From positions 6,721,382-6,785,381 of the forward strand of contig NW_004454177.1 in the NCBI RefSeq assembly GCF_000283155.1: DNA of 64,000 nucleotides. Direction: 5' to 3'. Both the position numbers and the translations under genes were made by a program. Positions 23,445-33,347 of the stretch are shown here, one piece after another (the stretch's first letter is position 1; every line of letters starts with the position of its first letter). The DNA is from Ceratotherium simum simum (Eukaryota > Chordata > Mammalia > Perissodactyla > Rhinocerotidae). The notes below the pieces were generated by a model. It was not told where the DNA came from and searched no databases. It saw only the letters and a program-made list of their open reading frames with translations.

Positions 23445-24697
23445 AACAATAAATACTCTGTAAATTTTAGTTGATACTGTTTTCAGTAATAAAAAGCATC
23501 CTGTATGTTCAGGCCACGCGTGTAATGCACTATCTTCATTGAAGTAAGAGGAGACTTACTCAGATCTTTGAGTAGACATACGCATCAATTACAAGATCAG
23601 TTTACCTTGCTGTGCTGTAATTTGGTTTGCTATAATTTTATTGACCCATTACTTTATTCTTGCATTGCCTCATCACATGTTCAAACACTGAAGATGGGTC
23701 AGGGTGAGTCGGTTTCAGAAAACAGCCTTCCCTGAAAGTAGTCCTTAATGCTTATGATCTGTGATGTGAAATTTCCAGAATGATGAAGTATACAGATGTT
23801 AACAAAGTTCCATGCTGTTTTCTAATGTGGTTTGACTTTTCTAGCTGTTGTCAGTGACAAACTTGTGTACTACTAGTCCGCCCTGTTTTCCGTATTTTCT
23901 ATACAGAGATGTATAGTTAGAGCGGTGATGAGTAATATGTTTTCAAGAAATGCTACTGTAACCTTTAAGTCTAGATGAGTAGATTGAGCATTTAAAGTTA
24001 TACCTCTTGAACTGCTCTGGATGACTGTGTGTTCCTACCAAATGAATCACTTTATGAATGTGCATGAGCTTGTAAACACAACTTTTTAAAAGAAATTCCT
24101 GTGTTCTGAAATAAAATTACACTGGTAGTATGTTCCAAGTTTTCTGTGAAAAGAAGCTTTCCATTAGTCTTAGAAGCTCTGAATAATAGGGTATTTTTTT
24201 TCACTCATTCTACATTTTAATGACATCTCTGGCTTTATTTTCTCTATCCTTTTTTTCCACGAGTTTCTTGATTTCACTGTTTCTTCTTCACCCTTTAGAC
24301 AGGTGAAACAGCAACGACTCAGTTTAAACTGTGAGTGGGGGAGCCCAGCGGCCAGAGAGCTGGTAGACCCTGGAGCACTAGACAGCCAGCACCCAGTCCT
24401 CTCTCTTTATTGTCCAGGCAAGGTTTGCAGTAGAGATGTGCCCATTCAGTCTTTCATTAATATATAATTTGTAGATTAGATTACTTTACTTTGTCAATTA
24501 GTATTTCCATTTGACCTGGAGGTTCAACTGTGTATTGCTTTGGGACATTTTTAATTGTTAAAAATCGTGGTTGGGTTCTGATCAGTGTGTACAGCCTCAA
24601 GTTATTATTCATCCATGTTGTGGGCTTTTGTTTCTTCTTCAGCGCATCAGTCGCACACAGCACCTCAGAATGGTCCAACTTGTTTGGTTAGTGCCTT
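23445..24697. other. unique DNA
   Basis: No repeat recognised. Includes a locally GC-richer patch at about 24325-24400. The open frame at 24481-24678 (minus) has no known relative. Confidence 0.45.
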
Positions 24698-24711
24698 AAT
24701 GAGCAGTCACT

Positions 24712-24926
24712 GGGCCGGCCCTGTGGCTTGGTGGTTAAGTGCGCGCGCTGCAATGCTGGTGGCCCGGGTTCGGATCCCGGGTGCGCATCGAGGCACCACT
24801 TCTCCGTCCATCCTGGGGCCGAGTCCCACGTATAGCAACTAGAGGGATGTGCAGCTATGACATACAACTGTCTACTGGGGCTTTGGGGGGAAAAATAAAA
24901 TAAATAAAATCTTAAAAAAAAAAAAA
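24712..24926 (+). mobile_element. ERE SINE (class I)
   Basis: Complete plus-strand copy with A/B boxes and body, ending in (AAAT)n and an A run. Perfect 14-bp TSD aatgagcagtcact at 24698-24711 and 24927-24940. Confidence 0.97.
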
Positions 24927-25085
24927 AATGAGCAGTCACTATATCATCTTGTAAAATGCAGGTGTATACTTTATCTACAGTTCCCCCTTTCAGCTTGCTT
25001 AGACTGTAAATTCCTTGCATTTATATTTATTTTGTAAGATTTAGTTTTATGCATGGCACCATGTTGTTTTCCTGATAAAAATGGT

Positions 25086-25338
25086 AGAGGCCGGCCCCAT
25101 GCTATAGCGGTTAAGTTTGCGAGTTTGGTTTCGGTGGCCCAGGGTTCGCTGGGTCGGATCCTGGGTGCAGACCTACTCACCGTTTATCAAGTCATGCTGA
25201 GGTGGCATCCCACACAGAAGAGCTACAGCTCTACAATTATGATGCACAACTATGTACTGGGGCTTTGGGGAGGAAAAAAGAAAAAAAAAAGAAGATTGGC
25301 AACAGATGTTAGCACAGGGCTAATCTTCCTAAAAGAAA
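25086..25338 (+). mobile_element. ERE SINE (class II), diverged
   Basis: Head agaggccggccccatgctat with a changed A box, body (tactggggctttgggg) and one GATGTTAGC module. TSD aaaaatggt at 25077-25085 and 25339-25347. Same strand as, and 160 bp downstream of, the previous ERE. Confidence 0.94.
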
Positions 25339-25504
25339 AAAAATGGTTTTTATAAAACCCAAGTTTGAGAAGTTGACAGCAATGGCTTAGCAGTGGACAC
25401 AAGTATTGTGTGAAGTAGTGCAAAAAGCCTTGGAGAGGCGCCAATTAGGAGACTTGAGTTCCAGATCTGGCTGTGCACTTAACTCACCATGTCATCTTGG
25501 CTAA

Positions 25505-25688
25505 TACCCTAACAATGAAAATAATAATACCTCAATTTATACAGTGCTCTGCCATTTACAAAGCACTTTTCTAGATATGGGCAGATATGATTATTCCCAT
25601 ATTACGATGAGGAAACTAAAGCTTAAAGAGTTTAAGAGATTTGCTCAAGGTCATATACCTAGCAAGGGCTAGGACCAGGGTTAACTTT
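25505..25688 (-). mobile_element. MIR SINE (nested)
   Basis: Antisense MIR: 'acagtgctctgccatttac', 'ttcccatattacgatgagg', 'ttgctcaaggtcatatacct' and 'agcaagggctaggaccag'. It sits inside the plus-strand MIR. Confidence 0.8.
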
Positions 25689-25744
25689 ATACCCCACTGC
25701 CTCTCATTTTACTTTTAATTGTAAAATGAGGAGTTGGACCAAAT

Positions 25745-26051
25745 CAGTGATTTTCAAGCTTCATTTACCCAGAATCCTAGGATTCTGTAGAATAGCCTCT
25801 GGGTTTGCTTATGAATGATAGAAATATGGGGAAAGCTGTTTAGAGTGGGCACCAGGGTGGACATGTGGGGTGAGGTGGTGGTTGCACATTTCCAAATGAC
25901 CTTCGGATCTTTTTCTGCATCTGTTATTATCAGTGCAGTTTTTGTGTCCATTGGGGCAAAAAGAAGGTGGAAAGGCATCTGATAGAAACTCTTGTTTTTT
26001 AGAAAAGGAGGGGGGGTTCCACAGTTTCTTTAAAAATTTTGAAAACAACTG
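25745..26051. mobile_element. Non-autonomous hAT DNA transposon
   Basis: 307 bp with terminal inverted repeats: CAGTGATTTTCAA at the left end and, reverse-complemented, CAGTTGTTTTCAA at the right (11 of 13 match). The 8-bp flanks gaccaaat and cattagat both look like decayed copies of GACTAGAT, the expected MIR sequence at that point. No transposase coding sequence. The open frames here are chance. Confidence 0.72.
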
Positions 26052-26079
26052 CATTAGATGATCTCTAAGGCCATGTTTC

Positions 26080-27155
26080 AGCCCAAAAGTGTTGCAACCT
26101 TAACTTTGGTCGTGTTGCCAGATGGGCCGGTGGTGACTTTATAGATGTTGCAGCCTTACATCAGTTTAGGGTTAAGGCACTATTGAAGCTTTATGTATCT
26201 TCCAAGACAGTCTATTCTTACGTACATGCTAAAGTGCCTATGTTTAGTAGTCTTTAGGGAAAAGAGGCAAAATGTCAGAAATGAACATGGGTAATTATGT
26301 TTATGTAGCCAATGTTGGTAATGCTTTTTTTTTTTTTTAAAGACTGCTAGTAAGAATGACTGACTTTGGAGTTGCACTGGAGTTATTTTAAAAAGTGAAC
26401 ATGTGTGCTTTAGTCTACACTAGTTATCTTGGGTGTCATTTGTGTTTTCTACAGTGTGCTGATGGTTAAACCCAGCATTTCTATTAAGGAGGGGCTCCTT
26501 TTGTTTTTTCTTCCAAAGTAAAGGTGTTTTTATTAACTCTTAACACAGAGATCCACTATCTATTCATTTCTATGTTTATTTCTGAACAAAAGAGACTTGG
26601 CTTTTCGGCTAAAATATTCTTTTAGCTTCTTGTAGATCACAGTGGCAATTTCCATTTGTAATGTAAATTATTTACATATGTACTATTTTACATTCCTCAC
26701 TTGCCCTCCGCAATCTGATATGCATCTCGTTGGCAATTATGAGAGACTAATTTGGGCCATGTGGTTATCAATGAAATTTCAGTTCATCTTATCTTAATCT
26801 GCCCAGAGGGGGTATCTCTGAGATAACTATGACTTTTTTGATGATACTTTTGACATAGGGATGGTTTGTGTTACTTGGCCTGATGTATGAGGCAGCTCTA
26901 GTTGATGAATGTGGTATACGTGCTCATAGGCAGATGCGGGTGTCCACACAGCCCTGAGACTCCTTTCTGCTTAGTGGAGGTGTTTGATTCCTTAAGAATT
27001 AATTAGTGGACAGACATTGGAAATAAAGGCTCAGGGGAAAAAAAGAGCAAGTTTTTTCATCTGGAATTTTTGTCTTATTGTGGTATGACATGGGGCTTCC
27101 TCTTGGTGCTTCCTAACTCAAGCGTTTGGTTATTAAATAATCATCTTTGACACTT
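26080..27155. other. unique DNA
   Basis: High-complexity sequence with no repeat recognised between about 26560 and 27150. It could include conserved non-coding sequence but nothing here proves that. Confidence 0.4.
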
Positions 27156-27159
27156 GTAT

Positions 27160-27315
27160 TTTTTAGGTAAAATTTGCATACTAGGAATTTCACAGATCTG
27201 AAGTATACAGTTCAGTGAGATTTGATAAATCCTTAAACCATTACCCTAATCAAGATAGGGAAAATTTCTATCATTCACATAGTTCTCTTGTGCTTCCTTC
27301 CAGTCAGTCCCCAGA
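27160..27315 (-). mobile_element. L1 3'-UTR fragment
   Basis: 'ggaatttcacagatctgaag', 'tacagttcagtgagattt', 'ccctaatcaagatagggaa' and 'cttccagtcagtcccc' are the antisense 3' end of an old L1. Confidence 0.7.
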
Positions 27316-27887
27316 CACCTTTACTTGTATAATAAAAAGATTTTTACAGTACAAAATGATCAGACCTTTGTTTCTGTAGCAACTGGGTAAGTATAAATAA
27401 TACAAAGTATAATTAAAACTAAAAATTTTTTTTGTAGACAGGCCTGTGTGTATAGGCAGAAGGTGCTCAAAAACTGCTTCCTTAACTAATTAATAGAATT
27501 TTTGATGATAATTGACAAAGACAGTGGTAAGCAAAGCAGCCCTGCTACCTTTGGTACAGACTTTACATCTTAAAACATAGTCTCTTATGTGTGAGATTGA
27601 GAGCAGCTTTCTATAATAAAGTGATAAACAGGCATCATGTAGTTTGTTTTTTTTGAGTAGTCTATATACCAACTAAAAGGCAGAGAGGACATTGGCCCAG
27701 GGGCCAAGTCCTCACATTTTTGTATCCCTAGGACTATACTCCCCTATTTGTAAAACATCGTTTACCTCAGTAGGCTGCCATGGACATTGGTTAATGTTTG
27801 GAAAATTCTGTGTAAAGAGTCGGGTTCTGTCCATGTGCTCTTACCAGGGAGATTGAGCAAACTTGTACTAAGTGGTTGACCTTTTAT
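27316..27887. other. unique DNA
   Basis: Nothing recognised. A consensus-like splice donor string (gggtaagtat) at about 27385 has no partner acceptor or open frame. Confidence 0.45.
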
Positions 27888-27900
27888 AAGAAACACTCCT

Positions 27901-28146
27901 GGGGGCCGGCGTGGTGGCGCAAGCGGTTAAGTGCGCGGGCTCTGCTGCAGCGGCACGGGGTTCGCCGGTTCGGATCCCGGGTGCGCACCGATACACCACT
28001 TGTTAAGCCATGCTGTGGCGGTGTCCCATATAAAGTAGAGGAAGATGGGCACGGATCTTAGCCCAGGGCCAGTCTTCCTCAGCAAAAAAGAGGAGGATTG
28101 GCATTGGATGTTAGCTCAGGGCTGGTCTTCCTCACACACACACAAA
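27901..28146 (+). mobile_element. ERE SINE (class III)
   Basis: Head with the variant A box 'gtggcgcaagcggttaag', then 'catgctgtggcggtgtcccatat' and two GATGTTAGC-type modules. The tail is (CA)n then A. TSD aagaaacactcct at 27888-27900 and aagaaccactcct at 28147-28159 (one mismatch). Confidence 0.95.
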
Positions 28147-28159
28147 AAGAACCACTCCT

Positions 28160-29895
28160 TCCAGCCCAACTTCTGATTCCATTTTTCTTTTGTGCAAATA
28201 GTTCTGGAGGTTTATGGTTTTTTTTTCACTACACATGCAGTGTGCTTGCTCTTCTTGTGTAGAAACTGCCCGAATGACCGTGGATGACCCAGGCTCTTCT
28301 CAAGAATGTGTGCTTTGTGGGAACCGGCCAAGTTGGCTTTACACTTACTTTTTCTGAACAAACGAATATATAGTTTCATCTGGCAAATATGGTCAAACCT
28401 CTGGTTTGGGAGGTGGTTGTTTCTTTTTGTGTATTTGTTTTTGTTTTAGCTAGTAGTAATTGATGTGGTTGAGGTGGGGCTTTTCTTTGGGGAAGGTACC
28501 ACTTTGAACTTCCCTTCCCTTTCAAGTAGAAATAGTATAGCCCCTTATAGCTCAGTAGTATCAGTAAATACTTAAGTTTTATATCCTCTTCTTTTATTAA
28601 GGAAAATACAGGGGCAGAAAATGATTTTGTTTTGTGGCCCTGAAGTTAGTTAACAGTGATTTCTTGAAATATCTCTTTTTCTAATATTGAACATAGTGTT
28701 TATCAGTATTATCCTTGTATATTTTGGAAAAATTATTTTTATTTCTTATAAAGGAAGGAAGAAACAACATCAACCCTCCATTTACTAAGCCTAAAGTTCT
28801 GTTAGTATAGTTTCAGATTAATAGAGATTGTGTGTCTGGTACTGGTAATATATGTCTCTGGAGAGCAAAGTCACAGCAAAATGATACAAATGAATGATAC
28901 TGAAGAATGGAAATGTGATATGAAATTCTTGCAGACTTCTTAATCCAACCCCCATCTTGTGTTAAGGGAGATGGAATTTACATCACTGTGCCTTATATAA
29001 TAAGGCCACTGATCTACAGTTTCACTCCTCCCGAAATTGTGTGGGGCATATGAGGCTTCTGTTTAATTGGTTTGATGTGTGCTCATTAGAAAACTCTATA
29101 CCAGTTAGATTCGAAATAGCAATCCTTTTTCTTTGAAAGGATTATTAAGAGAACAAAAAATTGTTTATAGTACTATTCCAGTGATTTCAGGTTTTTTTTT
29201 TAACCTGTTCTATTTGTTTAGTCTTGTGTTTGCCTGGGACCTAAGCATTGCTTTGTGACCCTTAATACTTTTTATTATTCACAATTGCTTATAGTTTTGG
29301 ATTTCTCCAAACCTAAAGTGTAAATTAAAGTTCATCTCAGTCATTTTAGTAGTTTATCTTTCTTAAAAAGAAAGAAGATGATAGACAGTTTACCTATAAT
29401 TTCCCAATTAAATTAGCTTCGTTCTTCTCCCATATGATCACCTGTTGGCCAACTTCAAGAATATTAAAGTTCCTGATATAATCTTCATTTTGAACCTCGA
29501 TGACTAAAGTATCAGATTCTTTACTTGGAAAATGTCATTATCGTTTGGAAAGCTTTGTAACTGTAGGATTTGACGTTCTTTTGGCTTCCCTAAAGTCAAA
29601 CCTTGTTCCTTAATAGTGAACAAAATCAGAATTAATGATAATCTGGCCTTAGAGGGGCTGCAATCTACATTTTGCAATCTATTAAGAAAAAGTTGATTTC
29701 TAAGTTTAAATATTGGGAAGGGAGGAAGAGAGGAGGAGATTTTAGTTTCTAACAAGCTTTGTTAATCGTGAATGAATCTTAATTGTTTATTATGGGAACT
29801 TTATTTTGAATTCACCTTGCAATTATTTACTAGTAAAACTGCACCTTACTCACTGTGACCTTCAGGAAGTCATTTCTACTCTTTGGGCTTCATTG
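28160..29895. other. unique DNA
   Basis: 1.7 kb without a recognised repeat. Open frame 29504-29755 (minus) has no known relative. No exon could be supported. Confidence 0.45.
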
Positions 29896-29896
29896 T

Positions 29897-31290
29897 TTTT
29901 TGTTTTTTTTCTCTCTTTTAATAGACTTTATTTTTTAGAGCAGTTTAGGTTCACAGCAAAATTGAGTGGAAGGTACTACAGAGATTTCCCATATACCTCT
30001 TACTCCTACTCATGGATAGTGTCCCCCATGATCAACATCCCCTACCAGAGTTGCACATTTGTTACAGTTGATGAACCTACGTTGACACTTCATTATTACC
30101 CAAAGTCCGTAGTTTACTTTAGGGATCATTCTTGGTGTTGTACATTCTATGGGTTTGGACAAATGTATAATGACATGTATTCACCATTATAGATAGTATC
30201 ATACAGAATAGTTTCATTGCCCTAAAAATCCTCTGAGATCCACCTATTCATCGCTCCCTCCCCCTAACCCCTAGCAGCCACTGATCATTTTACTGTTTTT
30301 CATAGTTTGCCTTTTCCAAAATGTCATGTAGTTGAAATCATACGCTACGTGGCCTTTTTGTAGCTTTTACCTGCATTGGCTTCTTTCACTTAGCAATATG
30401 CATTTAAGGATCTTCCATATCTTTTCATGGCTTGATAGCTCATTTCTTTTTATAACTGAATAATATTCCGTTGTCTGGATGTACCACAGTTTATCCATTC
30501 ACCCACTGATGGACATCTTGGTTGCTTCCAAGTTTTGGCAATTATGAATAAAGCTGCTATAAACATCAGTGTGCAGGTTTTTGTGTGGACCTAGGTTTTC
30601 AGCTCATTTGGGTAAATACCAAGGAGCATGATTACTGAATCACACGGTAAGAGTATGTTCAGTTTTGTTAGAAACTGCCAAACTGTCTTCCAAAGTGGCT
30701 GTACCATTTTACATCCCCACCAGCAATGAAGGAGCGTTTCTGTTGCTCCACATCCTCACCAGCATTTAGTGTTGTCAGTGTTCTGGATTTTTGCTACCCT
30801 AATAGGTGTGTAGTGGTATTTCATTATTGTTTTAATTTGCATTTTCCTGGTGAAATTTGGTGTAGAGCATCCTTTCATGTGCTTATTTGCTATCTGTATA
30901 TCTTCTTTGGTGAGGTGTCTATTACGATGGTCTTCAGCCCATTCTTTTTTAATTTTTTTTTCTTTTTGGCGAGGAACATTGTCCCTGAGCTAACATCTGT
31001 GCCAGTCTTCTATTTTATATGTGGGACACCACCACAGCATGGCTTGATGAGCGGTGTGTAGGTCCATGACTGGGCTCTGAACCCATGAACCCCGGGCTGC
31101 TGAACTTAACTGCTATGCTGCCAGGCCGGCCCCTTTAGCCCATTTTTTAATCAGATTGTTTATCTTCTTATTGTTGAGTTTTAAGAGTTCTTTGTATATT
31201 TTGGATAACAGTCCTTTATCAGATGTGTCTTTGCAAATATTTTCTCCCAGTCTGTGGCTGGCTTGTCTTCTCATTCTCTTGAGGCTTCAC
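29897..31290 (-). mobile_element. L1 3' end and ORF2 C-terminal remnant
   Basis: Long antisense L1: T-rich start (3' end), 'gagcagtttaggttcacagc', 'ctgaataatattccgttgtc', 'atggacatcttggttgcttcc', 'caaactgtcttccaaagtgg' and 'acatcctcaccagcattt'. The last part, 'agatgtgtctttgcaaatattttctcccag', marks ORF2 near 31220-31250. It is interrupted by an ERE at 30953-31133. Open frames within are accidental. Confidence 0.9.
30953..31133 (-). mobile_element. ERE SINE (class III), old, in L1
   Basis: Head ggccggccc at 31133, one GAGGAA..GAGCTAACATC module, CpG-depleted. TSD ttcagcccattcttttttaa (30933-30952) and tttagcccattttttaa (31134-31150), diverged, consistent with an older insertion. Confidence 0.93.
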
Positions 31291-31294
31291 ATTT

Positions 31295-31785
31295 TTTCCT
31301 TTGTAAAATTAGGACTTGTATTATGATGTCTAGTGTCCCTTCCATTTCTAGAATTCTATGATCTACCCATTTGCTTTAAAATTTTAGAATAATTCAGTCT
31401 TTTACATATTCAGAATTGCTGTTCTTTGAGTGATATGGCCATAGCGTTTCTTCTTCTTGCCTCCTTCCCAGCAGCATTTGCCTATTTGCAGATGATTGGA
31501 GTTGATTGGACTGGCAGGGGGCTCTTTCCTTTCTGTTTTTCCATTTGTGTTTTACCTAAAGCTTCTTATAAAGATGATTAAGATCAGTTTCTGCGTATTA
31601 ATTTTAATATAATGAAATTAAATAACATTTTCCTGTATGATTAGTGCTTTCTGTCTTGTTTATGACATAAAGTCATGAAGATAACTTGTAATATTATCTT
31701 CTAAAAGTTTCATTCCTTTACCTTTAACATTTAGGTTTCTTAAGAGCTGAAATTATTAGATCACTAAGTATTAGTTGATTAAATG
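31295..31785. other. mostly unique DNA
   Basis: 'cccttccatttctagaattctatgat' type text at about 31338-31363 resembles the 3' end of a MIR-like SINE. The rest is unrecognised. Confidence 0.4.
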
Positions 31786-31789
31786 TAAT

Positions 31790-31905
31790 TAGTGAATAAG
31801 TATTTATTGTAACTCCAGCTATGTAGAAGAGTCAGTGAAAGATACAAAGAGATGGAAGACATAGTCCCTGCCCTGAAATAATCTACATTCTATTTGTGTA
31901 GGTGA
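31790..31905 (-). mobile_element. L2 3'-end fragment
   Basis: 'taagtatttattgtaactcc', 'gatacaaagagatggaagaca' and 'agtccctgccctgaaataatct' follow the antisense L2 3' end. Confidence 0.6.
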
Positions 31906-31914
31906 GGCCCTTAG

Positions 31915-32100
31915 CAATAGGCATCATGTAGCAGAACACTGGACTGAGAATCTGGAGGCTTCTATTCCTTTCTAAAGGCCTGGCTGTGATGTTACCTTTG
32001 TGACTTTAGGCAAACTCTTTTCCCTCTTGGAGTCTAAGTTTTAACGTACTTGTAAAATAAGGGGATTAGCGTTAAGTCAGTGGCTTCTGATTTTGATTCC
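31915..32100 (+). mobile_element. MIR-type SINE
   Basis: 'cactggactgagaatctgg', 'tttgtgactttaggcaaactc', 'ctcttggagtctaag' and 'cttgtaaaataaggggatta' match MIR-family order. Confidence 0.65.
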
Positions 32101-32579
32101 TCAAGTTGATAAGGGTCTGGGTAAATACCAGTGGAAGCTATTTTTTCCTTTTAAAGCTGAAAGAAATTATGCACTTTTAGCCATGATTAGGCATGGCTCA
32201 GGTTAACCAAAATATCAAGTATCTTTGTTTTTAACTGGAGTTGTATGTCCTTTCTGTGTGAGAACTGAGTTGAAGAGAAGGAAGCTCTGATCTACCATAA
32301 AAGTCTTTGATTTAGGTTTTTTAAAAAAAAATAGACTTTTTATTTACTGATAATTGTAAGTTAGTAGACACTTTTTTAGAATGTGGCCTTTAGACTTCAA
32401 CTAAGAGGCCAAAGAGTGACAAGCAGGGGTACGGGGAGAATGTTAAATAACAAAAAGTGTCTTTGGTGATGAAAAAGTTAATGATTTTTAGGAGCTTTTC
32501 TAATTCCAAATATTATGAGTCAATGAAAAGATAATATTTACTCTTTGTGTTACTAAGTACCCAAATGAGTGATCTGAAC

Positions 32580-32880
32580 AAGGACCATTACAGAGTTTGT
32601 GAGGAGGGACAAGAGAACGTGTGGTTGACTGGGATAGTTGGAGAAGGAGGGCTACCAGGATGAGCTAGGATTGAGTTTTGAGAAGGATTCTGTTTATATA
32701 TGGGGAAAGACTTGGAGAGGGCATTCCAGACAGAGCAATGAAGGAAGGATAGGAAAGTACAAGTCATTTTTAGGGACAGCAAAAGAATCAGGAGATGATG
32801 AAAAAGTAGTTTGAGGTTAGAGTATAAAAGGCCTTTAAGTGCAAGAGTAAACACAGATAGCTTGGGAAAAGTTGAATGTC
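32580..32880 (-). mobile_element. L2 LINE fragment
   Basis: 'gggcattccagacagagcaatgaagg' type text with the flanking purine-rich run is the antisense L2 region upstream of the 3' UTR. The 88-codon minus-strand frame here is part of this remnant. Confidence 0.6.
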
Positions 32881-33078
32881 ACAAGTGTGGCTGTGTAATG
32901 AGGATTCTAGTTCTTCTATAGGCCTGTGTAGAGGCTGCTGACTTTAGGATGTCCTCTATGCAGTAATATAATGGTGCTGTCTGGCCCTTGACGTTAAAAA
33001 AATTTTTTTTAAGTATTTGAGAGATAACCAGATTGGGATTGTATTGACAGCCAAACTACAAAGCAGTAAACCTATTTT

Positions 33079-33332
33079 TTTTTTTTTTTTTGGGGGGGGA
33101 TTCCCCCCGGGCTAAAATTTTCCAAACCCCCCCTTTTTTTTTTTTTTTTGCTGAGGAAGATTGTGCCTGGGCTAACATCCGTGCCCATCTTCCTCCACTT
33201 TATATGGGACGCCGCCACAGCATGGCTTACCAAGCAGTGCGTCGGTGCGCGCCCGGGATCCGAACCAGCGAACCCTGGGCCGCCGCAGCGGAGCGCGCGC
33301 ACTTAACCGCTTGCGCCACCGGGCCGGCCCCA
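33079..33332 (-). mobile_element. ERE SINE (class III), young, with corrupted tail
   Basis: Head GGGCCGGCCCC and B box intact, CpGs preserved, very close to the copy at 46509-46755. Perfect 15-bp TSD cagtaaacctatttt at 33064-33078 and 33333-33347. Between T runs, 33092-33133 replaces the usual GAGGAAGATCAGCCCTGGG... module with smoothed homopolymers (G8, C6, A4, T4, C7). Confidence 0.95.
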
Positions 33333-33347
33333 CAGTAAACCTATTTT

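Larger units (their letters stand above)
25440..26078 (+). mobile_element. MIR SINE interrupted by two insertions
   Basis: MIR text on the plus strand starts at 'ggagacttgagttccagatc' (about 25449) and runs to 25500. It resumes at 25690 with 'gtaaaatgaggagttggac', then after the hAT at 26052 with 'tagatgatctctaagg'. The pieces join in MIR order once the two insertions are removed. Confidence 0.72.

Noticed and set aside
29806..30192. 128-codon plus-strand frame
   Set aside because: It lies mostly in the antisense 3' UTR of an L1 copy. It is a chance frame.
33072..33302. 76-codon frame on the minus strand
   Set aside because: It lies in an ERE SINE and includes the corrupted tail. Similar frames recur in other EREs (46535-46726, 59690-59881).
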